43,401 bases of DNA, from the NCBI RefSeq assembly GCF_028293085.1, contig NZ_JAQGLC010000320.1:1-43401 (forward strand). The letters run 5' to 3'. Origin of the DNA: Sphingomonas bacterium (GTDB lineage Bacteria > Pseudomonadota > Alphaproteobacteria > Sphingomonadales > Sphingomonadaceae). Made by a program: the position numbers and the translations under genes. The notes beneath the pieces were generated by a model that saw only the letters and a program-made list of their open reading frames with translations, had not been told where the DNA came from and searched no databases. Shown in pieces: positions 10,263-19,385 of the stretch. Position 1 is the stretch's first letter, and each line of letters opens with the position of its first letter.

Positions 10263-11153
10263 ATGATGAGTCTACGTCACATCGAGGTGTTCCACGCCGT
10301 CTATCAGTCCGGTTCGGTCAGCGCGGCGGCACGGGCGCTCAACGTGTCGCAGCCCTCGGTCAGCAAGGTGCTGCGGCACGCCGAAAGTCGGATCGGATTC
10401 GCGCTGTTCCGGATCGTGAAGGGTCGGCTGGTCCCGACGGACGAGGCCCATATCCTGTTTCCCGAAGCGCGCGACCTTCATACGCGCATCGAATCGCTGC
10501 AGGAGATGACCAAGAACCTGCGGCGCGGTGGTGATGGCCATTTGCGCCTCGCGGTGCTTCCGTCGCTGGGGCTGGACGTCGCGCCCTCCGCCATCGCCCG
10601 CTTCCACGAGAAGCATCCGAAGGTCTCCTTCGATGTGCAGACGCTGCACAATGAAGATGTTCTCCGCTCGCTATACGAGCGCGATAGCGACCTGGCGGTG
10701 GCCTATGACGCACCGCATCACCCGCGGCTGTCCTCGATCCGAGTCGGGTCGGGCGAACTGGCGGTGCTCTATCGCAAAAGAGACCTTCCTGACGCGCCGG
10801 CCCGGGTCTCTCCTGAACTGTTGCGCAATCTCCCGCTCATTCGCCTCACCGGCAAAGGGTCGGTCGGGACGCTCTTTTCCAGCAAGCTGGAGCCCGAGGA
10901 CACCGATCGCGCGGGGATCGCCGTCCAGACCTATTACGTCGCGGCAGGCCTGGTGCGGCAGGGCGCCGGTGTGGCGGTAGTCGACGAGTTCACGGCACGA
11001 GCCCAGGTCAGCGCCGACCTGGATTTCCGCTACCTGACCGACGGCCTCTCCTTCAACGTCTACTGCATCCATCTGGAGGATCGGCCCCTTTCTGGTCCGG
11101 CCCGCGACTTCGTCACCACCCTGCAGGAGACGCTGCGGACAATGCAGGCATAG
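10263..11153 (+). CDS. LysR family transcriptional regulator
   Basis: MMSLRHIEVFHAVYQSGSVSAAARALNVSQPSVSKVLRHAESRIGFALF is a LysR HTH; divergent from the deacylase gene. Confidence 0.93.
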   Translation: MMSLRHIEVFHAVYQSGSVSAAARALNVSQPSVSKVLRHAESRIGFALFRIVKGRLVPTDEAHILFPEARDLHTRIESLQEMTKNLRRGGDGHLRLAVLPSLGLDVAPSAIARFHEKHPKVSFDVQTLHNEDVLRSLYERDSDLAVAYDAPHHPRLSSIRVGSGELAVLYRKRDLPDAPARVSPELLRNLPLIRLTGKGSVGTLFSSKLEPEDTDRAGIAVQTYYVAAGLVRQGAGVAVVDEFTARAQVSADLDFRYLTDGLSFNVYCIHLEDRPLSGPARDFVTTLQETLRTMQA

Positions 11154-11255
11154 CCAGAGTCTATGAGGTTCATCTGCCTTTGATCTTTGCTCGGAAGCGC
11201 CGTGGCGACATTGATTGGCGCGGGCGGTTCCGCCCCAAGTCAGTGCGAGATCGAG

Positions 11256-12278
11256 ATGATTCCCTCCCCCTATTTGTTATATCTGGGCAATGCGACAGAT
11301 GAGCTTTCGGTGAAGACCTCACGCGGTGTCGCAGTGTGGCGCCCGGAGCTCTGTGTCGGCGAATATCGCGGTCCCGAAAGCACGGTGACCCTTGGCCTCC
11401 CGCATCTAGAATTCGCGGAAGCGGTGGCGGCGGGCGCGCGCACGCTGGTGCTCGGTGTCGCCAATGCGGGCGGTGTGATGGGGCCACAGGCGATCAGCGA
11501 CGCGGTCGCAGCATTGGAGGCCGGAATGAACGTCGTGTCGGGCTTGCACGATCGCCTCGTCGCGCATCCCGAGATCACTGCTGCCGCGGCGAAGGCGGGC
11601 CTGCAATTGCTCGACGTGCGCAACCCGCCGACCGATCTGGTGGTCGGCAATGGGCGTCCCCGTAGCGGACGCCGGCTGTTGACGGTCGGTACAGATTGCT
11701 CGGTCGGCAAGATGTACACGACGCTCGCGCTGGAACGTGAGATGCGGCAACAGGGAATCCGCGTTGATTTCCGCGCGACGGGACAGACCGGCATCCTCAT
11801 CGCGCATTCGGGTGTCCCGATCGATGCGGTGGTTGCCGACTTCATATCGGGCGCCGCCGAATGGGTCTCGCCGGCGCGCACCGATGGCGGCTGGGACCTG
11901 ATCGAGGGCCAGGGATCGCTTTTTCATCCATCGTTTGCCGGCGTCTCGCTTGGCCTGCTCCATGGATCGCAACCCGACGCGCTCGTCTTGTGCCATGAGA
12001 TCGGGCGTCCCCACATTCGCGGTATTCCAGGGCGGCCGTTGCCGGATTTAAAGACATGTCTCGAGGCTAACCTTACCGCTGCGCGCCTTACAAATCCGGC
12101 GGTTATCGCGGTTGGTGTCGCGCTGAACACATCGCGACTGTCGCCCGAGGATGCGCGCCGCGCCTGCGCCGAGGTGGAGGATCTGCTGGAGCTGCCGTGC
12201 CAGGATCCGATGGTGACGGGTACAGATCGGATCGTCGATTGGATGATGCAATGCTTCGCCACGTCCACGGCCGCGTAG
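11256..12278 (+). CDS. DUF1611 domain protein (P-loop), candidate D-glutamate N-acetyltransferase (DgcN-like)
   Basis: TVGTDCSVGKMYTTLALEREM P-loop and DFRATGQTGILI...GVPIDAVVADFISGAAE...DLIEGQGSLFHPSFAGV signature; overlaps the downstream epimerase gene. Confidence 0.8.
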   Translation: MIPSPYLLYLGNATDELSVKTSRGVAVWRPELCVGEYRGPESTVTLGLPHLEFAEAVAAGARTLVLGVANAGGVMGPQAISDAVAALEAGMNVVSGLHDRLVAHPEITAAAAKAGLQLLDVRNPPTDLVVGNGRPRSGRRLLTVGTDCSVGKMYTTLALEREMRQQGIRVDFRATGQTGILIAHSGVPIDAVVADFISGAAEWVSPARTDGGWDLIEGQGSLFHPSFAGVSLGLLHGSQPDALVLCHEIGRPHIRGIPGRPLPDLKTCLEANLTAARLTNPAVIAVGVALNTSRLSPEDARRACAEVEDLLELPCQDPMVTGTDRIVDWMMQCFATSTAA

Positions 12279-13237
12279 AGCTCTGGCCGCTCGCCGCGCC
12301 GTTCCGGATCTCCCGCGGCGTGAAGACCGTCGCGGAGGTCGTGACGGTCGAGCTGGAGCAGGGCGCCCATATCGGGCGGGGCGAGGCTGTGCCCTATGCC
12401 CGTTACGGCGAATCGTCGGAGGGCGTCCTTCGTCAGATCGAGACGCTGGCGCCGATGCTGGCCGCCGGCCTCTCGCGCACGGAGCTGCGACGAGCCTTGC
12501 CGCCGGGTGCTGCGCGCAATGCGATCGATTGTGCCTTATGGGATCTGGAAGCGCGCTTGTCCGGGCAATCCGTTGCGGTCACGGCGGCCGCGCCGCTCTC
12601 ACCAGTGACGACGGCGTTGACCGTCGGTCTTGATACGCCTGACGCGATGGCCGATGCGGCGGCCGCGCTCACCGGGTCGACGCTGGTCAAGGTCAAGGTG
12701 GATGCGCAGGAGCCGGAGGCGTGCCTGAACGCGGTCCGCCGCGCGCTTCCCGATGCCGCGCTGATCGTCGACCCCAACGAAAGCTGGGACATGGCGTTGC
12801 TCGAACGACTGCAGCCCATGTTGCGGGACCTGCGCATCGCGTTCGTCGAACAGCCGCTGCCGGCGGAAGACGATGCGTGCCTCGAAGGGTTCGAGCCGCT
12901 GGTGCCGATCTGCGCGGACGAATCCTGCCACACCGCAGAAGACCTGCCCGTGCTCGAACGCCGCTACGGCATGATCAACATCAAACTGGACAAGACGGGC
13001 GGACTGACCGAGGCGTTGGAGCTCTATGACGCGGCGCGCGCACGGGGAATGGGCATCATGGTCGGCTGCATGGTGAGCACTTCGCTTTCGATCGCGCCGG
13101 CGCTGCACATCGCCGCGCGGGCGGATTTCGCCGATCTGGATGGACCGTGGTGGCTGAAGGAAGACCGCCCAGGCGGGGTGACGATGCAGGGCAGCACCAT
13201 GCTGCCGCCGGCGCAGGGTTTCTGGGGGACATTATGA
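12251..13237 (+). CDS. Enolase-superfamily dipeptide epimerase, candidate N-acetyl-D-glutamate racemase (DgcA-like)
   Basis: LVKVKVDAQEP, IVDPNESWD, FVEQPLP, CADESCHT and NIKLDKTGGLTEAL motifs of the Ala-Glu epimerase/MLE subgroup. Confidence 0.85.
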   Translation: MLRHVHGRVELWPLAAPFRISRGVKTVAEVVTVELEQGAHIGRGEAVPYARYGESSEGVLRQIETLAPMLAAGLSRTELRRALPPGAARNAIDCALWDLEARLSGQSVAVTAAAPLSPVTTALTVGLDTPDAMADAAAALTGSTLVKVKVDAQEPEACLNAVRRALPDAALIVDPNESWDMALLERLQPMLRDLRIAFVEQPLPAEDDACLEGFEPLVPICADESCHTAEDLPVLERRYGMINIKLDKTGGLTEALELYDAARARGMGIMVGCMVSTSLSIAPALHIAARADFADLDGPWWLKEDRPGGVTMQGSTMLPPAQGFWGTL

Positions 13238-13270
13238 CGATCATCAGTCACGTGCCGAGCAACCGTTAAC

Positions 13271-14521
13271 GTGGTGCGCGCCTTTTTCGCAGTCGCATTG
13301 TGGAAGAGGGTGCTCGTCGCCCTGCTGCTCGGCATCCTGTTCGGGCTCGCCTGGCCGGCTGCCGCGCCCTCGATCGCGTTCCTGGGCGATATCTTCGTTC
13401 GGCTGATCCGAATGCTGGTCGTACCGATCGTGCTGGTGACGATTGCGGCCGGCGTGACGTCGCTCGGCGATCCCAAGCGGCTGGGTTCGCTCGGGGGCCG
13501 CACCGTCCTGCTTTTCCTCGCCACGACAGCAGTGGCCGTGGCGGTCGGAATGGCAGTTGCCTGCATCATCCGGCCCGGCGTGGACATCAATCTCGGCACG
13601 GCGGCACCGCACGCGCTTGGCGAAGCGAAGACACTTTACGACCAGCTGATCGGCATCATTCCCGTCAACATCTTCGTCGCGCTTTCCACGGGCGACATGC
13701 TGCCGATCATCTTCTTCGCGATCCTGTTCGGCGTCGGCACCGTCCTGGCCGGCGAAGCCGGCGAGCCGGTCGCGGCGTTTCTGCACGCCGCCTCTGCCGT
13801 GCTGCTGCGCGTGGTGCGGGTAGCGATGGAATTTACGCCGTTCGGCGTCTTTGCGCTGGTGGCGAACGCAATGGCGACGAGTGGGGTCGCGGTGTTCGTG
13901 CATATCGGCTGGCTGGCATTATGCGTGGTCGTCGGCAGCGCGATTCAGGCGCTGATCGTGCACAGTGCGATGATCCGCGTATTGGCGCGGCTTTCCGTAC
14001 GGCGCTTTTTCGGCGGTATCGTCGATGCGCTGGTGGTGGCCTTCTCGACCGCATCGAGCTCCGCGACGCTGCCCGTGGCGATGCGGGTGGCGGAGGATAA
14101 TCTCGGCATCGACGAAAAGGTCGCGTCGACCGTGCTCCCGCTTGGCGCGGCGATCGGCAAGGATGGCACCGCGATGTATGTCGGCCTGCTCAGCGTGTTC
14201 AGCCTGCAGGCTTTCGGCGTCCCGTTGGAAGCCGGTACAATGGCGATCATCTTCCTGACCGCCGCATTGGCGGCGTTCGGAACCGCGCCCGTTCCTTCGG
14301 CATCCTTGTTCATGCTGTCGGCGGTGCTGTCGGCGGTCCACATCTCGCCGGAGCAGACCGCTTTGGTGGTCGGGTTCGTGCTGCCGTTCGATCGGCTGCT
14401 CGACATGACGCGCACCGTCCCCAGCTGCAGCGCGAACCTGGCTGTCGCCACGGTGATCGCGCGCTGGGAGGGAGAGATCGACACGGATCGCTATCGTGCG
14501 GTCACGGACGAGCGCTTGTAG
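13271..14521 (+). CDS. Dicarboxylate/amino acid:cation symporter (DAACS)
   Basis: FIRLIRMLVVPIVLVTIAAGVTSLGD, AFSTASSSATLPV, LPLGAAIGKDGTAMYVG motifs typical of the GltP/DctA family. Confidence 0.9.
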   Translation: MVRAFFAVALWKRVLVALLLGILFGLAWPAAAPSIAFLGDIFVRLIRMLVVPIVLVTIAAGVTSLGDPKRLGSLGGRTVLLFLATTAVAVAVGMAVACIIRPGVDINLGTAAPHALGEAKTLYDQLIGIIPVNIFVALSTGDMLPIIFFAILFGVGTVLAGEAGEPVAAFLHAASAVLLRVVRVAMEFTPFGVFALVANAMATSGVAVFVHIGWLALCVVVGSAIQALIVHSAMIRVLARLSVRRFFGGIVDALVVAFSTASSSATLPVAMRVAEDNLGIDEKVASTVLPLGAAIGKDGTAMYVGLLSVFSLQAFGVPLEAGTMAIIFLTAALAAFGTAPVPSASLFMLSAVLSAVHISPEQTALVVGFVLPFDRLLDMTRTVPSCSANLAVATVIARWEGEIDTDRYRAVTDERL

Positions 14522-14959
14522 GCTGGCACTACGGTGCATTCCGCGCGGTCAGACATCGATGATCGCGGAAGTGTGACACCGTCCGGTGCAGGTCGGTGAC
14601 GACGTGCTCGCCGCGCTGCGCTGTGCGACCGATGGCCGCCCAGGATCGGAAAGCCTTCTGGTGCGGTGGCGCTATCCATCCCCGCCTCGAGACAATTATC
14701 TTAGATTCAAACGCCGCGCCAAAACGGGTTAGCCAAATGCCATTCCGACGCTGATGAGCCGGAGATATTGCATCACGGCGTTAAGCTTCCGCTCCATCGA
14801 TTCGAAAATGCGTCGTTTGAGCTGCTGCCGGTTTCGTGGGCACCAAGATAAGGTGTTTATGGAACCGGAGGGTATTAATCTGCTCCAGAGCCCCTTTTGC
14901 ATGTCGATTGACACGTGCCATCCTCGGGAAAGCGGTAAATCAGCTCGGGCGACAGCTCG

Positions 14960-15853
14960 TCATTCGTGAACGCGCGTCGCGATCTGGTCATCCGCCGGCG
15001 TGTTGCCCCGGACATAAGACTGGGTGCCGCGCGTGTAGATCGTGTCGGTAGGCAATAGCGACGCGATCTCGATGTCGGGTTGGCCTTCGATTTCGGCGTA
15101 AAGCGGCCCGAAGTCGGTCTCGAGCGTCTGGCGCAGGAGGTCGTCGAAGCTGTCGATCACGAAGTAATTCTGCTGATAATCGTCGATCCGGTATCTGGTG
15201 CGCATCAGCCGCTTCAGGTCGAAGCCCAGCCGGTTTGGAGATGCATCCTTGAGCGCGAACAATGTTTCGCCATAGGATGAGACGATCCCGGCGCCATAGA
15301 TGCGCAAGCCGGCATCGGAGCGCACCAGCCCGAACTCGACCGTATACCAATAAAGCCGGGCCAGCCGGTCGACGACACCCATCGCGGTCGCCCGTTGGCC
15401 GCCAATGCCAAAGGCCTGCATATAGTCCGCGAAGACGGGGTGGGCGAGCAGCGGCACATGCCCGAACACATCGTGGAAGACGTCGGGCTCCTGCAGGTAG
15501 TCGAGCTGATCTGGCTTGCGAATGAAGTTGCCCGCGACGAACCGGCGATTGGCGAGATGATCGTAGAAAATCTCGTCCGGCACGAGCCCCTCGACCGCGA
15601 CCACCTGCCAACCGGTCGCTTTCATCAGACGGTCGGAAAGCTCCTCAAAATCAGGAATACCGGGTTTCGACATCTGGAGGATATTCAGCCCGGCAATGAA
15701 TTCGGGGGTTGCGCGGTTCGGCAGCAATCGGGTCTGGCGGTCGAATAGCCGGTCCCAGACGGTGTGCTCCGCCGCCGTGTATCGGGACCAGTTCTGGGAG
15801 ACGGTCCAGTCGGAGGATGGGGCTTTCGTACGATCTACGCGGATAGGTGCCAT
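14960..15853 (-). CDS. phhA: Phenylalanine 4-monooxygenase
   Basis: QEPDVFHDVFGHVPLLAHPVFADYMQAFG, RLYWYTVEFGLV metal-site motifs of aromatic amino-acid hydroxylases. Confidence 0.95.
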   Translation of the reverse strand: MAPIRVDRTKAPSSDWTVSQNWSRYTAAEHTVWDRLFDRQTRLLPNRATPEFIAGLNILQMSKPGIPDFEELSDRLMKATGWQVVAVEGLVPDEIFYDHLANRRFVAGNFIRKPDQLDYLQEPDVFHDVFGHVPLLAHPVFADYMQAFGIGGQRATAMGVVDRLARLYWYTVEFGLVRSDAGLRIYGAGIVSSYGETLFALKDASPNRLGFDLKRLMRTRYRIDDYQQNYFVIDSFDDLLRQTLETDFGPLYAEIEGQPDIEIASLLPTDTIYTRGTQSYVRGNTPADDQIATRVHE

Positions 15854-15933
15854 GCGGCGTATATTACATGCCGACGGCGAATTTGCGTTCCAAACGCCGC
15901 ACCTTTACGGTATTTTATGAAACGTTCTGCTCA

Positions 15934-16419
15934 ATGAATGGCGATATTATGAAACAAACCTATACGCTCGAAGCGCTGGACCGGCGAATCATTGCAGCGC
16001 TTCAGCGTGACGCGTCGCTCAGCCACGCCGACCTGGCGAAGTGCATCGGCAGCTCGACCGCGTCCTGCTGGCGCAGGATCAAGCAGCTCGAGGCGGCGGG
16101 CGTGCTGACCGCGACGGTGAGGCTCGTCGATGCCGAAAAGATCGGCTGCGGCGTCAATGTGCTGTGCAACATCCGGGTGCAAAGCCATTCGCGCGAAAAC
16201 CGTGCCAGCTTCGAGGATTTCATCCGCGCGAGGCCGGAGGTGATGGAATGCTATTCGATGTCGGGAGACTGGGATTATCTCCTGCGCGTGGTCGCGGCGG
16301 ATGTCGCCGATTATGAGCGGTTCCTGATGCGGACTCTGCTCGAGCATCCCTCCGTCGGCAGTGCCTCGTCGCATTTCGCACTGTCGCTGACGAAATACAC
16401 CACGGCAGTGCCGGTCTGA
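15934..16419 (+). CDS. Lrp/AsnC family transcriptional regulator
   Basis: LEALDRRIIAALQRDASLSHADLAKCIGSSTASCWRRIKQLEAAGVL HTH plus RAM-like C-terminus; divergent from phhA. Confidence 0.92.
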   Translation: MNGDIMKQTYTLEALDRRIIAALQRDASLSHADLAKCIGSSTASCWRRIKQLEAAGVLTATVRLVDAEKIGCGVNVLCNIRVQSHSRENRASFEDFIRARPEVMECYSMSGDWDYLLRVVAADVADYERFLMRTLLEHPSVGSASSHFALSLTKYTTAVPV

Positions 16420-16549
16420 CGAGTCATCGGTGTACCTGGGGAGTAGCTGGTTATTTCTGGCGACCTGCATCGCCGACCACCTGATCAAATGCCGCGGCGC
16501 CTGGGGCGTTCGAATTGCCGCCCCCGCCGAGATCGAGCCGCGCCAGCTC

Positions 16550-17005
16550 TTACAGGGGAAGCGCCACGGTCGATTTGATCTCCGACAGCGCGACGGTCGA
16601 GTTGATCTCCTGGATGCCCGGCACCTGGCTCAGCTTGTCGAAGAAGAATCGCTCGTAGGATTCGATATCCTTCGCAACGATGCGCAGCAGGAAGTCGACC
16701 GGGCCCATCAGTACATAAGCCTCGAGCACCTCGGGGAAGCCACGGATCGCCTCGGAGAAATCGTCGAGGTGGGCGCGGCCATGCGCGTTGAGCTTCACTT
16801 GCGCGAAGATGTGCGCGTTGAGATCGACCTTGCGGCGATCGACCAGCGCGACCCGCGCGGTAAGGATGCCGTCGCGTTCGAGCCGGTCGATCCGGCGCCA
16901 GCAGGGCGAGGGCGAAAGGCCGACCTTCTCGGCGATCTGCGCCGTCGTCTGGCTGGCATCGCGCTGCAATTCGCGGAGGATCTTGCGTTCGAATGGGTCG
17001 AGCAT
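16550..17005 (-). CDS. Lrp/AsnC family transcriptional regulator
   Basis: MLDPFERKILRELQRDASQTTAQIAEKVGLSPSPCWRRIDRLERDGIL HTH; divergent from the dehydrogenase gene. Confidence 0.93.
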   Translation of the reverse strand: MLDPFERKILRELQRDASQTTAQIAEKVGLSPSPCWRRIDRLERDGILTARVALVDRRKVDLNAHIFAQVKLNAHGRAHLDDFSEAIRGFPEVLEAYVLMGPVDFLLRIVAKDIESYERFFFDKLSQVPGIQEINSTVALSEIKSTVALPL

Positions 17006-17130
17006 TTTAACCCCGTATGTGCGAGAATTCGGTTAGATTTACCCTGATATACCCGAACTTCCCTGAGATAGGTGAGAAATGTCACCAGATAGCGGAGATA
17101 ATATGATCAAATAAACCTGCGGAGCATGTC

Positions 17131-18192
17131 ATGGTACTGAGCGTCGTCCCAGCCCCTTCACCGGCGGCAGTGCATGTGGCCCGAGACGAGGCGTCGGGCC
17201 TGGACGGCCTGATCGTGCTGCATTCGACCACGCTCGGGCCAGCCGCCGGCGGGTGCCGCTTCTGGACCTATGCCGGCGCGAACGAGATGGCGGCGGACGC
17301 GTTCCGGCTCGCCGAGGGCATGAGCTACAAGAACGCGCTGGCCGACTTGCCGTTCGGTGGCGGCAAGGCGGTGCTGCGCCGGCCGGAGGGCGATTTCGAC
17401 CGGCGCGCGCTGTTCGAGGCATTTGGGCGTGCAGTCGAGGAACTGCACGGCACCTATGTCACGGCGGAAGATGTCGGCACCTCGGTTGAGGATATGCGCG
17501 CGGTGGCGTCGGCCAGTCGTCACGTCGCCGGGCTGCCGCCGCTTGGCGACCGCCCCGGCGGCGATCCGTCGCCCTGGACGGCGCGCGGCACCTTCCTGGC
17601 GATGCAGGTCGCGGTAGAGCGGCGCCTGGGCCGTCCGCTCGCCGGCTGCACCGTGGCGGTGCAGGGCGTCGGCCATGTCGGCGCGGCGCTCGCGCGGATG
17701 CTCCACGAGGCGGGCGTAAAGCTGATCATCGCCGATATCGGCAGCACCCAGGTCGCGCGGGTCGCGGCGGAGACGGGCGCGCTGGTGGTGCCGGTGGGCG
17801 CGATCCTGTCGGCCAAAGCGGACGTGTTCGCGCCCTGCGCCATGGGGGGCATTCTCTCGCATGCGACGATCGGCAGCCTGAGCGCGAAAGTGGTGTGCGG
17901 CGCGGCGAACAACCAGCTCGCGACGCGCAAAGATGGCGAGCGGCTCGCCGACATGGGCGTGCTCTACGCCCCCGACTATGTCGTGAACGCGGGCGGCATC
18001 ATCAACGTCGCTGCCGAGTATCTGGGCTGGTCGGCCGCCACCGCCGAGGCCCGGGTAGAGGAGACGGGGGTGCGCCTCGCGCGGGTGCTTGATCTCGCCG
18101 TGTCGTCCGGGCTGGCGACCAACGTCGCCGCCGACCAACTCGCCCGCGAGACGATTGCCTCGCGGCCGCTCGACCTGAGGGCGGTGGCGTGA
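17131..18192 (+). CDS. Glu/Leu/Phe/Val dehydrogenase
   Basis: GPAAGGCRFW, GMSYKNALADLPFGGGKAV, TAEDVGTSVEDM, VQGVGHVGAALARMLHEAGVKLIIADI. Confidence 0.93.
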   Translation: MVLSVVPAPSPAAVHVARDEASGLDGLIVLHSTTLGPAAGGCRFWTYAGANEMAADAFRLAEGMSYKNALADLPFGGGKAVLRRPEGDFDRRALFEAFGRAVEELHGTYVTAEDVGTSVEDMRAVASASRHVAGLPPLGDRPGGDPSPWTARGTFLAMQVAVERRLGRPLAGCTVAVQGVGHVGAALARMLHEAGVKLIIADIGSTQVARVAAETGALVVPVGAILSAKADVFAPCAMGGILSHATIGSLSAKVVCGAANNQLATRKDGERLADMGVLYAPDYVVNAGGIINVAAEYLGWSAATAEARVEETGVRLARVLDLAVSSGLATNVAADQLARETIASRPLDLRAVA

Positions 18193-18434
18193 CAGCATCG
18201 CCGACATGGCGCTTCGCCATTGCCGGCGATGCGTGTCCGCAACTTGCGCTGCGGGTGCTCGGCCTGTTCGCGCAACAGGATCTGATCCCTGCCGAGGTGA
18301 CGATCCGATGTGACGCCGAAGCGCTCGACATGGCTATTGTCCAGCCCGCGCTCGATCAGCAGCGCGCCGGCATCATTGCCGAGAAGATGCGCGCGATGAT
18401 CATGGTGCGCGAGGTCATCGAGGAGCCGGTGTGA
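18189..18434 (+). CDS. Small (81 aa) hypothetical protein, possibly ACT-like
   Basis: GTG start overlaps the dehydrogenase stop by 4 nt (GTGA); FAIAGDACPQLALRVLGLFAQQDLIPAEVTI pattern resembles an ACT beta-alpha-beta start. Confidence 0.55.
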   Translation: MTASPTWRFAIAGDACPQLALRVLGLFAQQDLIPAEVTIRCDAEALDMAIVQPALDQQRAGIIAEKMRAMIMVREVIEEPV

Positions 18435-18440
18435 CGCGCA

Positions 18441-19373
18441 TCAGAAGGCGACCCCGTCGCCGCCCTTGAGTCCGAGCATCTCGCGCGCCTCCGCGGGCGT
18501 CGCGACTTCGATATCGAGCACCTCGAGAATCTGGCGGACCTTGCGGACTTGCTCTGCATTGCTTTGGGCGAGCTCGCCGCGCCGGATGAAGAGGCTGTCC
18601 TCGAGCCCGACCCGGACGCTCCCGCCGCCCAGTGCGCACTGGGTCAGGAACTTCATCGGCGGTCGGCCGACCGCGAAGCAGGACAGCATGTAATCGTCGC
18701 CGAACAGCCGGTCCGCGGTCTGCTTCATCAGCATGAAATTCTCGAGATCGGCGCCGATCCCGCCCAGGATCCCGAAGATGCACTGGATCAGGAAGGGCGG
18801 CTTGATCAACCCGGCATCGGCGAAATGCTTGACGTTGTAGAGATGCCCGACATCATAGCATTCATATTCGAAACGGGTGCCGTGCCCCTCGCCAAGCTCG
18901 ACCATGATCCGCTCGATGAGCGCGAAATTATGGTTGGCCGGGAACTGCTTGCTCTTGATCATGAGCTCGCGTTCCCACTCGTGCTTCCAGTCGAACTTGT
19001 CGGCCAGCGGCCAGAAGCCGAAGTTCATCGACCCCATGTTGAGCGAGGTCATTTCCGGGCTGGCGCGCAAGGGGCCGGCCATGCGGTCATCCTCGGAAAA
19101 GCCCGGGGCGCCGCCGGTGGTGATGTTGATCACCGCATCGCAGGATTGTTTGATGCGCGGCAGGAACTGCATGTAGAGTTCGGGATCGGGGGACGGCCGG
19201 CCGTCGCGCGGATCGCGGGCGTGAAGATGCAGGATCGCGGCACCCGCCTCTGCCGCCTCGATCGCCTGCCCGGCGATCTGATCAGGGGTGATCGGCAGAT
19301 AGGGCGACATCGAGGGGGTGTGAATCGATCCGGTCACCGCGCAGGTGATGATCGCTTTGCTCGTCTTCTTCAC
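18441..19373 (-). CDS. 3-keto-5-aminohexanoate cleavage family protein (BKACE, DUF849), copy 1
   Basis: IITCAVTGSIHTPSMSPYLPITPDQIAGQAIEAAEAGAAILHLHARDP and INITTGG motifs. Confidence 0.92.
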   Translation of the reverse strand: MKKTSKAIITCAVTGSIHTPSMSPYLPITPDQIAGQAIEAAEAGAAILHLHARDPRDGRPSPDPELYMQFLPRIKQSCDAVINITTGGAPGFSEDDRMAGPLRASPEMTSLNMGSMNFGFWPLADKFDWKHEWERELMIKSKQFPANHNFALIERIMVELGEGHGTRFEYECYDVGHLYNVKHFADAGLIKPPFLIQCIFGILGGIGADLENFMLMKQTADRLFGDDYMLSCFAVGRPPMKFLTQCALGGGSVRVGLEDSLFIRRGELAQSNAEQVRKVRQILEVLDIEVATPAEAREMLGLKGGDGVAF

Positions 19374-19385
19374 GGGTGGGTCCTG

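Noticed and set aside
16438-16447. Second GGGGAGTAGC, a possible yybP-ykoY element
   Set aside because: The downstream GTCAACAT.CTCG element is missing and no Mn-related gene follows; the match appears coincidental.
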